Positions 1-6,773 of a stretch of 14,255 nt of DNA are shown here, piece by piece. The position numbers and the translations under genes are program-made. Every line of letters begins with the position of its first letter. The stretch's first letter is position 1. Source of the DNA: Acidobacteriota bacterium (GTDB lineage: Bacteria > Acidobacteriota > UBA6911 > RPQK01); contig RPQK01000099.1 of assembly GCA_003819755.1 (NCBI GenBank), forward strand, positions 1 to 14,255. Reading direction: 5' to 3'. Below the pieces are notes generated by a model. That model saw only the letters and a list, made by a program, of their open reading frames with translations, did no database searches and was not told where the DNA came from.

Positions 1-70
1 GCTTTGGGGCGGCCTCACCCCCGCCCGAGCGATGCAACTGCACTTCGGGTGTCTACAGCATAGAGGCGGA

Positions 71-349
71 ATGAAAATCGAAAACGAGGACGAGTTTCTG
101 CGTCAGATCATCCGCCAGGACGAAGCGGACGGCTACGTCGCGGGGTCTTATCTGCAGAACCTTCGGTACATGAACGATGCTCAAGCCATGGGGACTGAGG
201 AACAGATCCGCGCTCTGCGCGAAGACTTGGTGAACAGAGGAATCTACCGGCGGTTACGCAGTCCCGGCCGGGCGCCGGCTGGCTCGTTGGCAGTCCTTCG
301 GGAACAGCGGCGCAACTTCGGATCAACTGATTCGCGCCAAGTGGCCTGA
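71..349 (+). CDS. Doubtful small hypothetical protein (92 aa)
   Basis: A short open frame that I do not recognise. The ATG at 71 was preferred to the in-frame ATG at 32 because AGAGG at 62-66 gives a plausible ribosome binding site 4 nt upstream. The first ~60 residues are charged and probably helical (starting MKIENEDEFLRQIIRQDEAD). The last ~30 are Arg/Gly/Ser-rich and look like untranslated sequence or the product of a frameshift, so the real protein may end differently or the frame may be chance. No signal peptide, membrane segment or known motif is visible. It lies alone, about 550 bp upstream of dnaB, with no partner gene. Confidence 0.35.
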   Translation: MKIENEDEFLRQIIRQDEADGYVAGSYLQNLRYMNDAQAMGTEEQIRALREDLVNRGIYRRLRSPGRAPAGSLAVLREQRRNFGSTDSRQVA

Positions 350-680
350 CTCTGACACTCTCTGGGGATCGTGCCGTTAGGCGTTTGTGAATTCAAGGAG
401 ATACAGGGCACCGCGAGAAAATCCGTCCGGCCGGTGATGCAATCGGATACCCACCTACCTCGGGAGAATCCTGTCTAGGGCAGCCCATCGGTTGTGATTG
501 GCCCCGCGCCTAACATGCGTCTGCATCTATGCCCCCTTTTGGAGTCCAGCGACGTATCGGTTTCCCCTTCTGTGCCTCAAACCCGCCAGCCTGCAGCATA
601 ACCCAGCTCCGACTGGTTGCTGACTTGACCGACACCATTTAATGCCGTTCCCCCCTTTTCCCGTCCGTATTTCCACTCAA
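350..680. other. Gene-free stretch upstream of dnaB
   Basis: About 330 bases with no credible coding frame, no tRNA and no clear terminator. The right end (from about 627) becomes pyrimidine-rich, with an ACACCATTTAATGCC stretch followed by C and T runs, and leads into the repeated tract at 681-828. Nothing else could be identified. Confidence 0.5.
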
Positions 681-828
681 CGACAGTCAGCATTCACCGA
701 TAGTCAGAGGCGCCCCTTTTCTCCTCCCCTTCTTTCCTTGTTTTCGCCCGATAGTCGCCGGCAGTCACAGCCGTCCGACAGTCACTGTCCCCTTCCTTTC
801 GCCCCTTCCTTTTCGCCGTCTTTTCGCC
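681..828 (+). repeat. Pyrimidine-rich tract with repeated CGNNAGTC and TTTTCGCC words
   Basis: The word CGNNAGTC occurs five times (starts 681, 698, 749, 759, 776). TTTTCGCC occurs at 741, 810 and 821, with a 7-base version at 797. The last CGNNAGTC copy is part of a perfect 13-bp palindrome, GACAGTCACTGTC (777-789), followed by CCCC. Several copies are followed by C-runs and T-runs, loosely like the AGTCAGCGTCCCC element found three times before radA. The tract stays open in the dnaB frame from an ATG at 642, but the translation is Pro/Ser/Phe-rich low complexity and is probably not protein. It may be a decayed repetitive extragenic element or a regulatory tract. Confidence 0.5.
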
Positions 829-892
829 ATGTCCCTTTCCGCCTTCCGCCTTCTTGCCACAATTCTCCCGTTCTGCCCACCTGCGACTTCGG

Positions 893-898
893 TAAAAT
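893..898 (+). promoter_or_regulatory. Candidate -10 box for a leaderless dnaB mRNA
   Basis: TAAAAT lies 7 nt before the ATG at 906, so transcription would begin at or next to the start codon. It overlaps the alternative ATG at 897, which argues against that start. No good -35 hexamer is visible at 16-18 bp. The same arrangement is seen before radA and the gene at 4196. Confidence 0.4.
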
Positions 899-905
899 GA
901 TCGCG

Positions 906-2270
906 ATGCAACAGGCGGATGTTACCCTGGAGAAGAGCATGCCCCACAGCGTCGACGCCGAAAAGGCGGTTCTCGGCGCTATCCTCATTGACAACGCGAC
1001 CTTCGATCAGGCGGCCGAGGGACTGATTCCTGAAGACTTCTACTTCGAGGGGCATCGGAAGATCTTTATGAGCATGTTGCAGCTATCCCGGGCCTTCAAA
1101 CCGATCGATACCTTGACCGTCGCCCACGAACTCCAGAACTCCAACGAACTGGAGGCATTGGGGGGTGTGCCCTACGTATCCGGCCTGATGGACGGCGTTC
1201 CCCGGGTCAGCAACATCGAGCACTACGTACGGATCATCAAGGAAAAGTCGACCGTTCGGAAGCTGATTCACTCCGCCAACGAAATCTTGATCCGAGGTTT
1301 CTCTAACCAAGAAGATGTCGATGAGCTTCTGAATCGGGCAGAACGCTCAATCTTTGAGATCAGCCAAGCCAACCTCAGGACCGGCTTCAGAAAACTGCAG
1401 GATTTGATGCCGCAGGTGTACGAAAACATCGAGATCCTGAGCAAACAAAGGGATCTGGTAACCGGCATCCCGACCGGCTATATCGAACTGGACACCATGA
1501 CGTCCGGCCTGCAGCCCTCCGATCTGATCATTATCGCGGCCCGCCCCGGGCTCGGGAAGACAAGCTTTGCCTTAAACATCGGCCAACATGCGGCCATGAT
1601 GAACAAGACGGTCGGGATCTTCAGCCTCGAAATGGCCGCCAATCAGTTGGTTCACCGACTCATCTGCGCCGAGGCCCGCGTCGACAGTCACCGGGTGCGA
1701 ACCGGGAAACTTCACAAGGAGGACTGGCAGGCCCTTGGTAAAGCCATCACACGCCTCGACAAGGCGCGTATCTTCATTGATGACACTCCTGGGATAACAG
1801 TCACCGAGATGAGGTCGAAGGCTCGACGGCTGAAGGCTGAACACGGACTGGACTTGCTCATCGTCGACTACATGCAGCTGATGTCCGCCGGTCCAATCGG
1901 CAAACAACGGTACGAGAATCGCCAACAGGAGATTTCGGCCATCAGCCGGTCTTTGAAGGGAGTGGCGAAGGAGCTGAATATCCCGTTGATCGCGATTTCA
2001 CAGCTGAGCCGGGCTCCGGAGCAGAGGCGGGGCGACCACAAACCGCAACTGTCAGATTTGCGCGAATCCGGATCGATTGAACAAGACGCTGACGTCGTGA
2101 TGTTCATTTATCGGGAGGACCTCTACAGTAAGGAGGAAGACCCCGAGGAAAAGGGAATTGCCCAAATCATCATTGGAAAACAACGAAACGGCCCGGTCGG
2201 CATTGTCAGGCTCGCCTTCATCGAACAGTGGACCAAATTTGAAAATTTGGCGCCCGAGCGCCGAGTGTGA
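906..2270 (+). CDS. dnaB: Replicative DNA helicase DnaB
   Basis: This is the hexameric 5'-3' helicase that unwinds DNA at the replication fork and works with primase in the cytoplasm. The 454-residue product has the usual DnaB length and both domains. The N-terminal helical domain opens with PHSVDAEKAVLGAILIDN (about residues 13-30). The RecA-like C-terminal domain has Walker A ARPGLGKTS (212-220, Lys218), Walker B LLIVDYMQLM, the ISQLSR segment, the LRESGSIEQDAD motif and the closing FENL. Start choice: ATG 906 gives an N-terminus typical of the family. ATG 897 is also possible but overlaps a -10-like box. An in-frame ATG at 642 would add 88 low-complexity residues and is rejected. No strong ribosome binding site precedes 906, consistent with leaderless translation. 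The stop overlaps the proposed alr start by 4 nt (GTGA), suggesting one transcript. Confidence 0.96.
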   Translation: MQQADVTLEKSMPHSVDAEKAVLGAILIDNATFDQAAEGLIPEDFYFEGHRKIFMSMLQLSRAFKPIDTLTVAHELQNSNELEALGGVPYVSGLMDGVPRVSNIEHYVRIIKEKSTVRKLIHSANEILIRGFSNQEDVDELLNRAERSIFEISQANLRTGFRKLQDLMPQVYENIEILSKQRDLVTGIPTGYIELDTMTSGLQPSDLIIIAARPGLGKTSFALNIGQHAAMMNKTVGIFSLEMAANQLVHRLICAEARVDSHRVRTGKLHKEDWQALGKAITRLDKARIFIDDTPGITVTEMRSKARRLKAEHGLDLLIVDYMQLMSAGPIGKQRYENRQQEISAISRSLKGVAKELNIPLIAISQLSRAPEQRRGDHKPQLSDLRESGSIEQDADVVMFIYREDLYSKEEDPEEKGIAQIIIGKQRNGPVGIVRLAFIEQWTKFENLAPERRV

Positions 2271-3358
2271 GCGTGAGTTGCGGACCCCCCATGACTGAGA
2301 CTGCAAACGCCAAAACACGTACATCCGGGAGTTGGGTCGAGGTATCGCTCCGGCGGATCGTCAACAACGTGGCGGCCATCCGCCAGCGAATCGGAGAGAA
2401 ATGTGGAATTATCGCGGTCGTGAAGGCGGATGCTTACGGACATGGCGCGGGGCCCGTTGCCAGATGCCTCAGGAGCTCGGGCATAACGTCGTTTGCGACC
2501 GCGACCATCGAGGAGGCTATCGAGGTGCGCCAGGCGGTGAACGACTCGTCGATACTCGTTCTGACCGGCTGCGATTCCGGCCAAGAGCCGGGCTTCAGAC
2601 AGCATGACCTCACCGCCTCGGTTTTCGAGAAGGGCCGGGTGCCGGACGCAAAGATCGAGCTGAAGGTCGATTCGGGCATGGGTCGGCTTGGCGTCGCGCT
2701 CTCCGATGCCCCTGCCCTCCTTGCCGATCTCGATAATCGGTTAGTCGGTGTTTACTCGCAATTCGCTTCCTCCGATGGGGACGATGATTTCACGCGGACA
2801 CAACTACGGGCGTTCCTCGCTGCTACACGGCTCGCGAAGTGCCGCCGTCACATCGCCAACAGCGCCGGCCTGCGTTTTCCCGACGCTCACCTTGACGCCG
2901 TACGACCGGGCCTAGCCTTGTACGGAATTGCTCCCTGTCCGGCTGTCTCGGATATCCAACCAGCGCTTTCATGGAAAACCAGGGTGTTGTCTTTACGATC
3001 ACTGTCCCCAGGCCAAAGCGTGGGCTACGGGCGAACCTTCCTGGTCTCTCGTCCCAGCCTGATAGCCGTCCTTCCCGTCGGTTATGCGGATGGTTACAGC
3101 CGCGCCTTTTCAAATAAGGGCCAAGTCAGGATCCGCGGGAGACTGGCACCGGTCGTGGGCCGGGTTAGCATGGATCTGATCAGCGTCGACGTGACCGGCG
3201 TCCCGGGCGTGTCGCACGGCGACGAAGTTACACTGCTCGAAGCCGATCCTGACTCGCCAATCTCCGCCCGGGCTCTGGCGCGCGCGATCGACACCATTCC
3301 TTACGAGATTGTCACATCCATCGGGCGGCGGGTTGAGAGAGTCTACCTGAAGCGGTGA
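2267..3358 (+). CDS. alr: Alanine racemase (PLP-dependent)
   Basis: It interconverts L- and D-alanine, supplying D-Ala for peptidoglycan. Seen in the sequence: the PLP-lysine motif VVKADAYGHGA (Lys53), ELKVDSGMGRLGV (Lys133, Arg140), VRPGLALYG (Arg213), the catalytic VGYADGYSR (Tyr273), VSMDLISVDV, and the C-terminal IPYEIVTSIGRRV. The stretch between VLTGCDSG and ELKVD is about 10-18 residues shorter than in usual family members. The usual His of the YSHFA motif is Gln165. The key catalytic residues remain, so activity is likely, but these changes deserve attention. GTG 2267 overlaps the dnaB stop by 4 nt and suggests coupling. GTG 2273 and ATG 2291 are alternatives, and none has a clear ribosome binding site. 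With either start the protein is 355-363 residues, at the short end for Alr. Confidence 0.93.
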   Translation: MSVSCGPPMTETANAKTRTSGSWVEVSLRRIVNNVAAIRQRIGEKCGIIAVVKADAYGHGAGPVARCLRSSGITSFATATIEEAIEVRQAVNDSSILVLTGCDSGQEPGFRQHDLTASVFEKGRVPDAKIELKVDSGMGRLGVALSDAPALLADLDNRLVGVYSQFASSDGDDDFTRTQLRAFLAATRLAKCRRHIANSAGLRFPDAHLDAVRPGLALYGIAPCPAVSDIQPALSWKTRVLSLRSLSPGQSVGYGRTFLVSRPSLIAVLPVGYADGYSRAFSNKGQVRIRGRLAPVVGRVSMDLISVDVTGVPGVSHGDEVTLLEADPDSPISARALARAIDTIPYEIVTSIGRRVERVYLKR

Positions 3359-3408
3359 TGTGCTCCCACCGCATCCCATCCTCACCAAAATTGTGCTCGG
3401 CCGCAGGC

Positions 3409-3424
3409 GTGTCAACCTTGACAC
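3409..3424. promoter_or_regulatory. Perfect 16-bp palindrome, candidate activator binding site
   Basis: GTGTCAACCTTGACAC has two 7-bp arms around a central CC. A further GACAC half-site lies at 3438-3442, within a near-repeat (ACATGTTTTC at 3423-3432, ACACGTTTTC at 3439-3448). The palindrome centre is about 105 bp upstream of the start point predicted for the sigma-54 promoter at 3495-3511. Sites for NtrC-type activators commonly lie at this distance. The right arm also contains TTGACA, so a sigma-70 -35 element is an alternative reading, but no matching -10 follows at 16-18 bp. Confidence 0.5.
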
Positions 3425-3494
3425 ATGTTTTCGCCGCGACACGTTTTCCAGGCAGACTCCGGCTGTAAATCATTAAGACGTAGTCGCTTTCGAT

Positions 3495-3511
3495 TTGGCA
3501 CTGTTCCTGCT
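3495..3511 (+). promoter_or_regulatory. Sigma-54 (-24/-12) promoter of the L,D-transpeptidase gene
   Basis: TTGGCACTGTTCCTGCT matches the sigma-54 consensus YTGGCACGNNNNTTGCW at 11 of 13 defined positions, including the GG (3497-3498) and GC (3509-3510) pairs at the required spacing. The predicted start point is near 3522. It is followed by GAGGAG (3524-3529) and the ATG at 3537, so promoter, ribosome binding site and gene are in natural register. A sigma-54 activator gene is present at 8564-9940. Confidence 0.6.
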
Positions 3512-3536
3512 CTCTCAATGGGTGAGGAGCGAAGAG

Positions 3537-4130
3537 ATGCTAAACAGGCAACGGAACTTGATGCTGGCGGCAATCCTGGGGTTGAAGGCAATCGCCTTTG
3601 CGCAAGGGGAGTCGGAGCCGCAGGAGCGAAACGGCAGGCGTCTCGTCGTCAGCATTCCCCATCGCAAACTGGCAGTTATCGAAAACGGCCAAGTGATCAG
3701 GCTATACGAAACGGCGGTCGGCGCGAAAAGGAGTCCCAGTCCAGTGGGAGCCTTCATCATCGCCAACCGGATCTCCAACCCCACTTACTATGCGCCTGGG
3801 AGGATCACCCCTCCTGGCAAGTCCAACCCGCTGGGGACCCGGTGGCTCGGCCTGAACGTCAAGGGGTACGGAATCCACGGGACAAACGTACCGAGCTCAA
3901 TCGGCAAGGCGGCGTCTCACGGCTGCATCCGGATGAGAAACAAGGATGTCGAAGAGTTGTTCGAGCTGGTTTCAGTCGGAGACCAGGTCGAATTACATGG
4001 GGAACTAGACGAAGACCTGGCGGCACTCTTTGGTCGATTCGAAACGCCCGCGGCAGCGGTGTCGGCACCCGCGTCCGATAAAACGCGGCACAGTCCGGGA
4101 GTCGTGCTGGCTCTCGCGGTGGGCCGATGA
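3537..4130 (+). CDS. Secreted L,D-transpeptidase (YkuD domain)
   Basis: Enzymes of this family form 3-3 cross-links in peptidoglycan or attach proteins to it, in the periplasm, using a catalytic Cys. The 197-residue product has a signal peptide (about residues 1-22, positive start, hydrophobic core, AFA before QG). A YkuD domain follows (about 35-155) with the active-site pattern IHGTN (His114) and ASHGCIRM (Ser127-His128-Gly129-Cys130). The variable C-terminal tail (about 165-197) ends in a short hydrophobic run, GVVLALAVG. Start: ATG 3537 is 7 nt after GAGGAG. A TTG start at 3495 would lie inside the sigma-54 promoter and is rejected. The gene stands alone between alr and the signalling cluster, apparently with its own sigma-54 promoter. 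Which L,D-transpeptidase reaction it performs cannot be told from sequence. Confidence 0.9.
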   Translation: MLNRQRNLMLAAILGLKAIAFAQGESEPQERNGRRLVVSIPHRKLAVIENGQVIRLYETAVGAKRSPSPVGAFIIANRISNPTYYAPGRITPPGKSNPLGTRWLGLNVKGYGIHGTNVPSSIGKAASHGCIRMRNKDVEELFELVSVGDQVELHGELDEDLAALFGRFETPAAAVSAPASDKTRHSPGVVLALAVGR

Positions 4131-4178
4131 AGACCAGGGCGGTGCAGGAAGCGTTTCACAATGCTCTGCCGCGCCGAG

Positions 4179-4187
4179 TGCTATAAT
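4179..4187 (+). promoter_or_regulatory. Extended -10 promoter of the 4196 operon
   Basis: TGCTATAAT is a perfect TATAAT (4182-4187) with the upstream TG of an extended -10. It ends 8 nt before the GTG start at 4196, so the mRNA would begin at or within a base or two of the start codon. No convincing -35 element is seen at 17 bp, which an extended -10 tolerates. It would drive the four-gene run to 9940. Confidence 0.55.
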
Positions 4188-4195
4188 CCGGCGTT

Positions 4196-5380
4196 GTGAC
4201 TCGCCGGAAGGGCTTGCCTGTATTTCTTCTGATAGTTCTTGCTTTGGTCTCGTATCAGTTCGGCGCGGACCTCACGCAACTGTCGAAGGATATCGCCGGT
4301 CGGATTGCGTCGCGCCGACCCCGGCCGGAGTCAATCAGGGTTCTCACGTGTGGGACCCCAGGAGCTCATCAAAGTAAACTGCGCCAGGTTCGCCAGATTC
4401 TCGAACAGGAACTGCGTCGACGACGCCTGAACCTGGTCGAAGAGGCAGCCGCGCTGACGGTGACACTGAGCTTCGGCGAAGGACTGAAGGGGAGAATTCT
4501 GATAGCCGAGGTTAATGCGTTGGAACAACGCGATTTAGACGCCAAAGATATAATCATCGTCCCTATTCCGGCGGAGGCGCCGAGCCGAGGTATTTCGTTT
4601 CAAAAGTCCTTGCTGTGGCGGCAGAACCAGCCGATCCTCGATTTCGTAGTTCAGGGAGACAGGCTGTGGATTCTGTCTCCCAGAAGAATCTCAGCACTGG
4701 AGAACATTGAACACGGCTGGAAGGAGCGGACGGGCTGGGACCTTGAAAACGTCGAACACGTGCAACGCGACCCGAGAGGACGCCTCTTCGTTGACAGCAC
4801 CGGTTTACGCGCCTTCCTGCCCGGAGTTCAATGCGAGGGAAACGCAGAGCCTGGCAGTCGGGTCACTTGCAGCACTACTGATCGGGGTTTCCCGGCCACC
4901 CCTTCCGACCCCACTCTTGCGACCATTCGCCTGGCGCCTGGCCGGAACTACTTCGATCAGCTTCGGACGTCAAGAGGCTTGGTCCGTGACTTGCCATCGT
5001 TTTACACCGTCGCTGTCGTATCAGGCCCCGGTGGGCCCGTATGGGCGCTGTCTGACCTCGGCCGCCGGACGAGAATTTACAATTCGACGTTCTCGGAAAT
5101 CGGCCAGGCGTCCGGCTGGACCAGCGAGCTCGCGTCGGCGGAGCTGGGGGAATGCGGCAGTTGGATTCTGGCCGGGACTGAAAACGGTGATGGCCAAGAG
5201 GGCCTCCAGGCTTTCCAATGGATCGGAGACCGGCCGGTCGCTGGTGGTGAACGCCTGGAATTGGATGGCGTCGTGACGGCGCTGTGGCCAGACGGAGGGA
5301 ATCGAGTACGACTGGTCGAGCGAAACCTGGAAAGCGGAGGATATGCAGCCTGGAGCGTTACGCTCATTTGCGTTAATTAG
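4196..5380 (+). CDS. Unrecognised membrane-anchored or exported protein, 394 aa
   Basis: I do not recognise a family. Residues about 7-22 (LPVFLLIVLALVSYQF) after a basic MTRRK start form a signal peptide or an N-terminal membrane anchor, so most of the protein should lie outside the cytoplasm. A charged segment (about 38-85, with RRRR) follows. The region from about 145 onward has short alternating strands such as DFVVQGDRLWILSPRRISALEN and VSGPGGPVWALSDLGRR, which resemble beta-propeller blades, but no repeat is clear enough to name. Start GTG 4196 follows the extended -10 directly. The 3' end overlaps the binding-protein gene by 38 nt, so the two are probably co-expressed. A role as an accessory part of the binding-protein/kinase system is inference from position. 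Confidence 0.75.
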   Translation: MTRRKGLPVFLLIVLALVSYQFGADLTQLSKDIAGRIASRRPRPESIRVLTCGTPGAHQSKLRQVRQILEQELRRRRLNLVEEAAALTVTLSFGEGLKGRILIAEVNALEQRDLDAKDIIIVPIPAEAPSRGISFQKSLLWRQNQPILDFVVQGDRLWILSPRRISALENIEHGWKERTGWDLENVEHVQRDPRGRLFVDSTGLRAFLPGVQCEGNAEPGSRVTCSTTDRGFPATPSDPTLATIRLAPGRNYFDQLRTSRGLVRDLPSFYTVAVVSGPGGPVWALSDLGRRTRIYNSTFSEIGQASGWTSELASAELGECGSWILAGTENGDGQEGLQAFQWIGDRPVAGGERLELDGVVTALWPDGGNRVRLVERNLESGGYAAWSVTLICVN

Positions 5381-6773
5381 CCTGATGTTGGCGGCGGCCA
5401 GCGGAGCCCAGGGTAGCAAGCGCCCGGCGTACGGAGGTGAACTACGGGTCACCACTGCAGGACAGCTAGCCGATCTCCACCCAGGCACCCTGGAACTGGA
5501 CGCCGGCGCAGCGGCCTTGAGGTTGCGGCTGCTGCCGTTGGTTTTCGAAACGCTGGTTAAGGTGGACAGCCACGGTTTTCCGCAGCCAGCCCTTGCTGTC
5601 AGTTGGACGGCCTCATCCGATCTCCGCCGGTGGAACCTGTCTCTCCGCCAAGGTGTGCGTTTCCATGACGGAGCACCCCTCGACGCTTCAGCCGTAGTCG
5701 AGTGCCTGACCTCCCGCGAGAACCCGTTCATCGTTCTCGACTATAACGGCCGGATTGTGATCGAGTCAGCCGACCCGCAACCAGACCTCCTCCTTGACTT
5801 GGCAACACTTGATCGGTCGATCTACCGGAGTTCGCCTGGCGGCGCATCGGTGGGAACCGGTCCGTTCAGGATTGCGGAATGGGTAGCGAGTCAGAAAGGC
5901 GTCCTGCTCGCTTTCGAGGAGCACTGGCAGGGTCGCCCTTTCCTCGACCGCGTGGTTCTCGAAATGGGCCGGAATTTACGGGACCAATGGATGGACTTGG
6001 AGTTGGACCGCACCGACCTGATCGAACTCTCGGCAGAAGAAGTACGAAGCGCGCGCGAGCGCGGCCATCGGATTCTCTCATCGAGACCCCTGGAACTCAT
6101 GGCCCTTTCGGTTACTGCACCGGGATCCTCGCCCCAAGACATCAACCTTCGGAGCGCTCTTGCGCTCTCTATTGACCGCGATGCCATCCACCGAGTACTG
6201 CTCCAGAAACAAGGCGAAGGAACTAGCTCTCTTCTCCCACAATGGATCACCGGCTTCGGCTTTCTCTTCGGCCAGCTGCGAGACCTGAATCGGGCTCGGT
6301 CGTTGCTTGCGCTCTTACCGCAGGAACCACAGCTTTCCATCGGGTATCCCGCCCGCGACCGTCTGGCGAAGTCAATCACAGACCGGCTGGCGCTGGACCT
6401 TCAAAGCGCTGGAATCAGGATCCGGCCGCTCCCCCTGAACGAACCCAGTCGGGACGCGTACCTCGCTGACGTAGTTCTCCTCAGAGTGCCAATCACGACG
6501 CTGGATCAGAAACACGCACTGCTCGACCTCGCTTCCAGGTTGGGGCTTCGCCTCTCTGAGAACGTGGACTGGAACCAGCCGGAAGCCGTATTCAAGGCAG
6601 AGCGTGCGCTGTTGAAGGACTTCCGCGTTATTCCGCTCTTTCACTTGTCCTTCTCGTACGCCGTCAGCAAACGAGTAAGGTTCTACAGGGCGCCGGACAT
6701 CTTTCTGACTGACTCGCTGCATTTAGAGGATGTCTGGGTGGCAGAAGAGACAGCAGTGGGACACATCCCGTGA
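5343..6773 (+). CDS. Periplasmic solute-binding protein, family 5 (peptide type)
   Basis: Family SBP_bac_5 proteins bind oligopeptides, murein peptides, nickel and similar ligands in the periplasm for ABC importers or receptors. Visible: signal peptide (about residues 1-22, no lipobox Cys), FETLVKVDSHGFPQPALAVSW (about 69-88), LRQGVRFHDGAPL (101-113), the family signature GTGPFRIAEW (171-180) and EEHWQGRPFLDRV (192-204). At 476 residues it is somewhat shorter than the usual 500-550. Start ATG 5343 has GGAGG at 5336-5340, unusually close (2 nt), and overlaps the upstream gene by 38 nt. The 3' end overlaps the kinase start by 4 nt (GTGA). No permease or ATPase gene lies in the window, so a sensing role with the kinase is plausible but unproven. 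Confidence 0.85.
   Translation: MQPGALRSFALISLMLAAASGAQGSKRPAYGGELRVTTAGQLADLHPGTLELDAGAAALRLRLLPLVFETLVKVDSHGFPQPALAVSWTASSDLRRWNLSLRQGVRFHDGAPLDASAVVECLTSRENPFIVLDYNGRIVIESADPQPDLLLDLATLDRSIYRSSPGGASVGTGPFRIAEWVASQKGVLLAFEEHWQGRPFLDRVVLEMGRNLRDQWMDLELDRTDLIELSAEEVRSARERGHRILSSRPLELMALSVTAPGSSPQDINLRSALALSIDRDAIHRVLLQKQGEGTSSLLPQWITGFGFLFGQLRDLNRARSLLALLPQEPQLSIGYPARDRLAKSITDRLALDLQSAGIRIRPLPLNEPSRDAYLADVVLLRVPITTLDQKHALLDLASRLGLRLSENVDWNQPEAVFKAERALLKDFRVIPLFHLSFSYAVSKRVRFYRAPDIFLTDSLHLEDVWVAEETAVGHIP

Noticed and set aside
642..905. N-terminal extension of dnaB from an ATG at 642
   Set aside because: The added 88 residues are Pro/Ser/Phe/Arg low complexity from a pyrimidine-rich repeat tract. 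The family-typical N-terminus begins at 906.
3418..3446. Sigma-70 promoter using the TTGACA in the palindrome
   Set aside because: No -10-like hexamer occurs at 16-18 bp. The sigma-54 site downstream fits the gene start much better.
3425..4081. Long open frame (218 codons) overlapping the L,D-transpeptidase gene
   Set aside because: It is a frame shadow: the translation is Arg/Gly-rich without motifs, while the overlapping frame has a signal peptide, ribosome binding site and full YkuD active site.
4851..4870. Second sigma-54-like site (CTGGCAG followed by TTGC)
   Set aside because: The GG-to-GC spacing is 3 bp too long and it lies inside a coding region.
5021..5731. Reverse-strand open frame of 236 codons
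   Set aside because: It is antisense across the junction of two well-supported + strand genes, with Arg/Ser/Pro-rich translation and no family motif.
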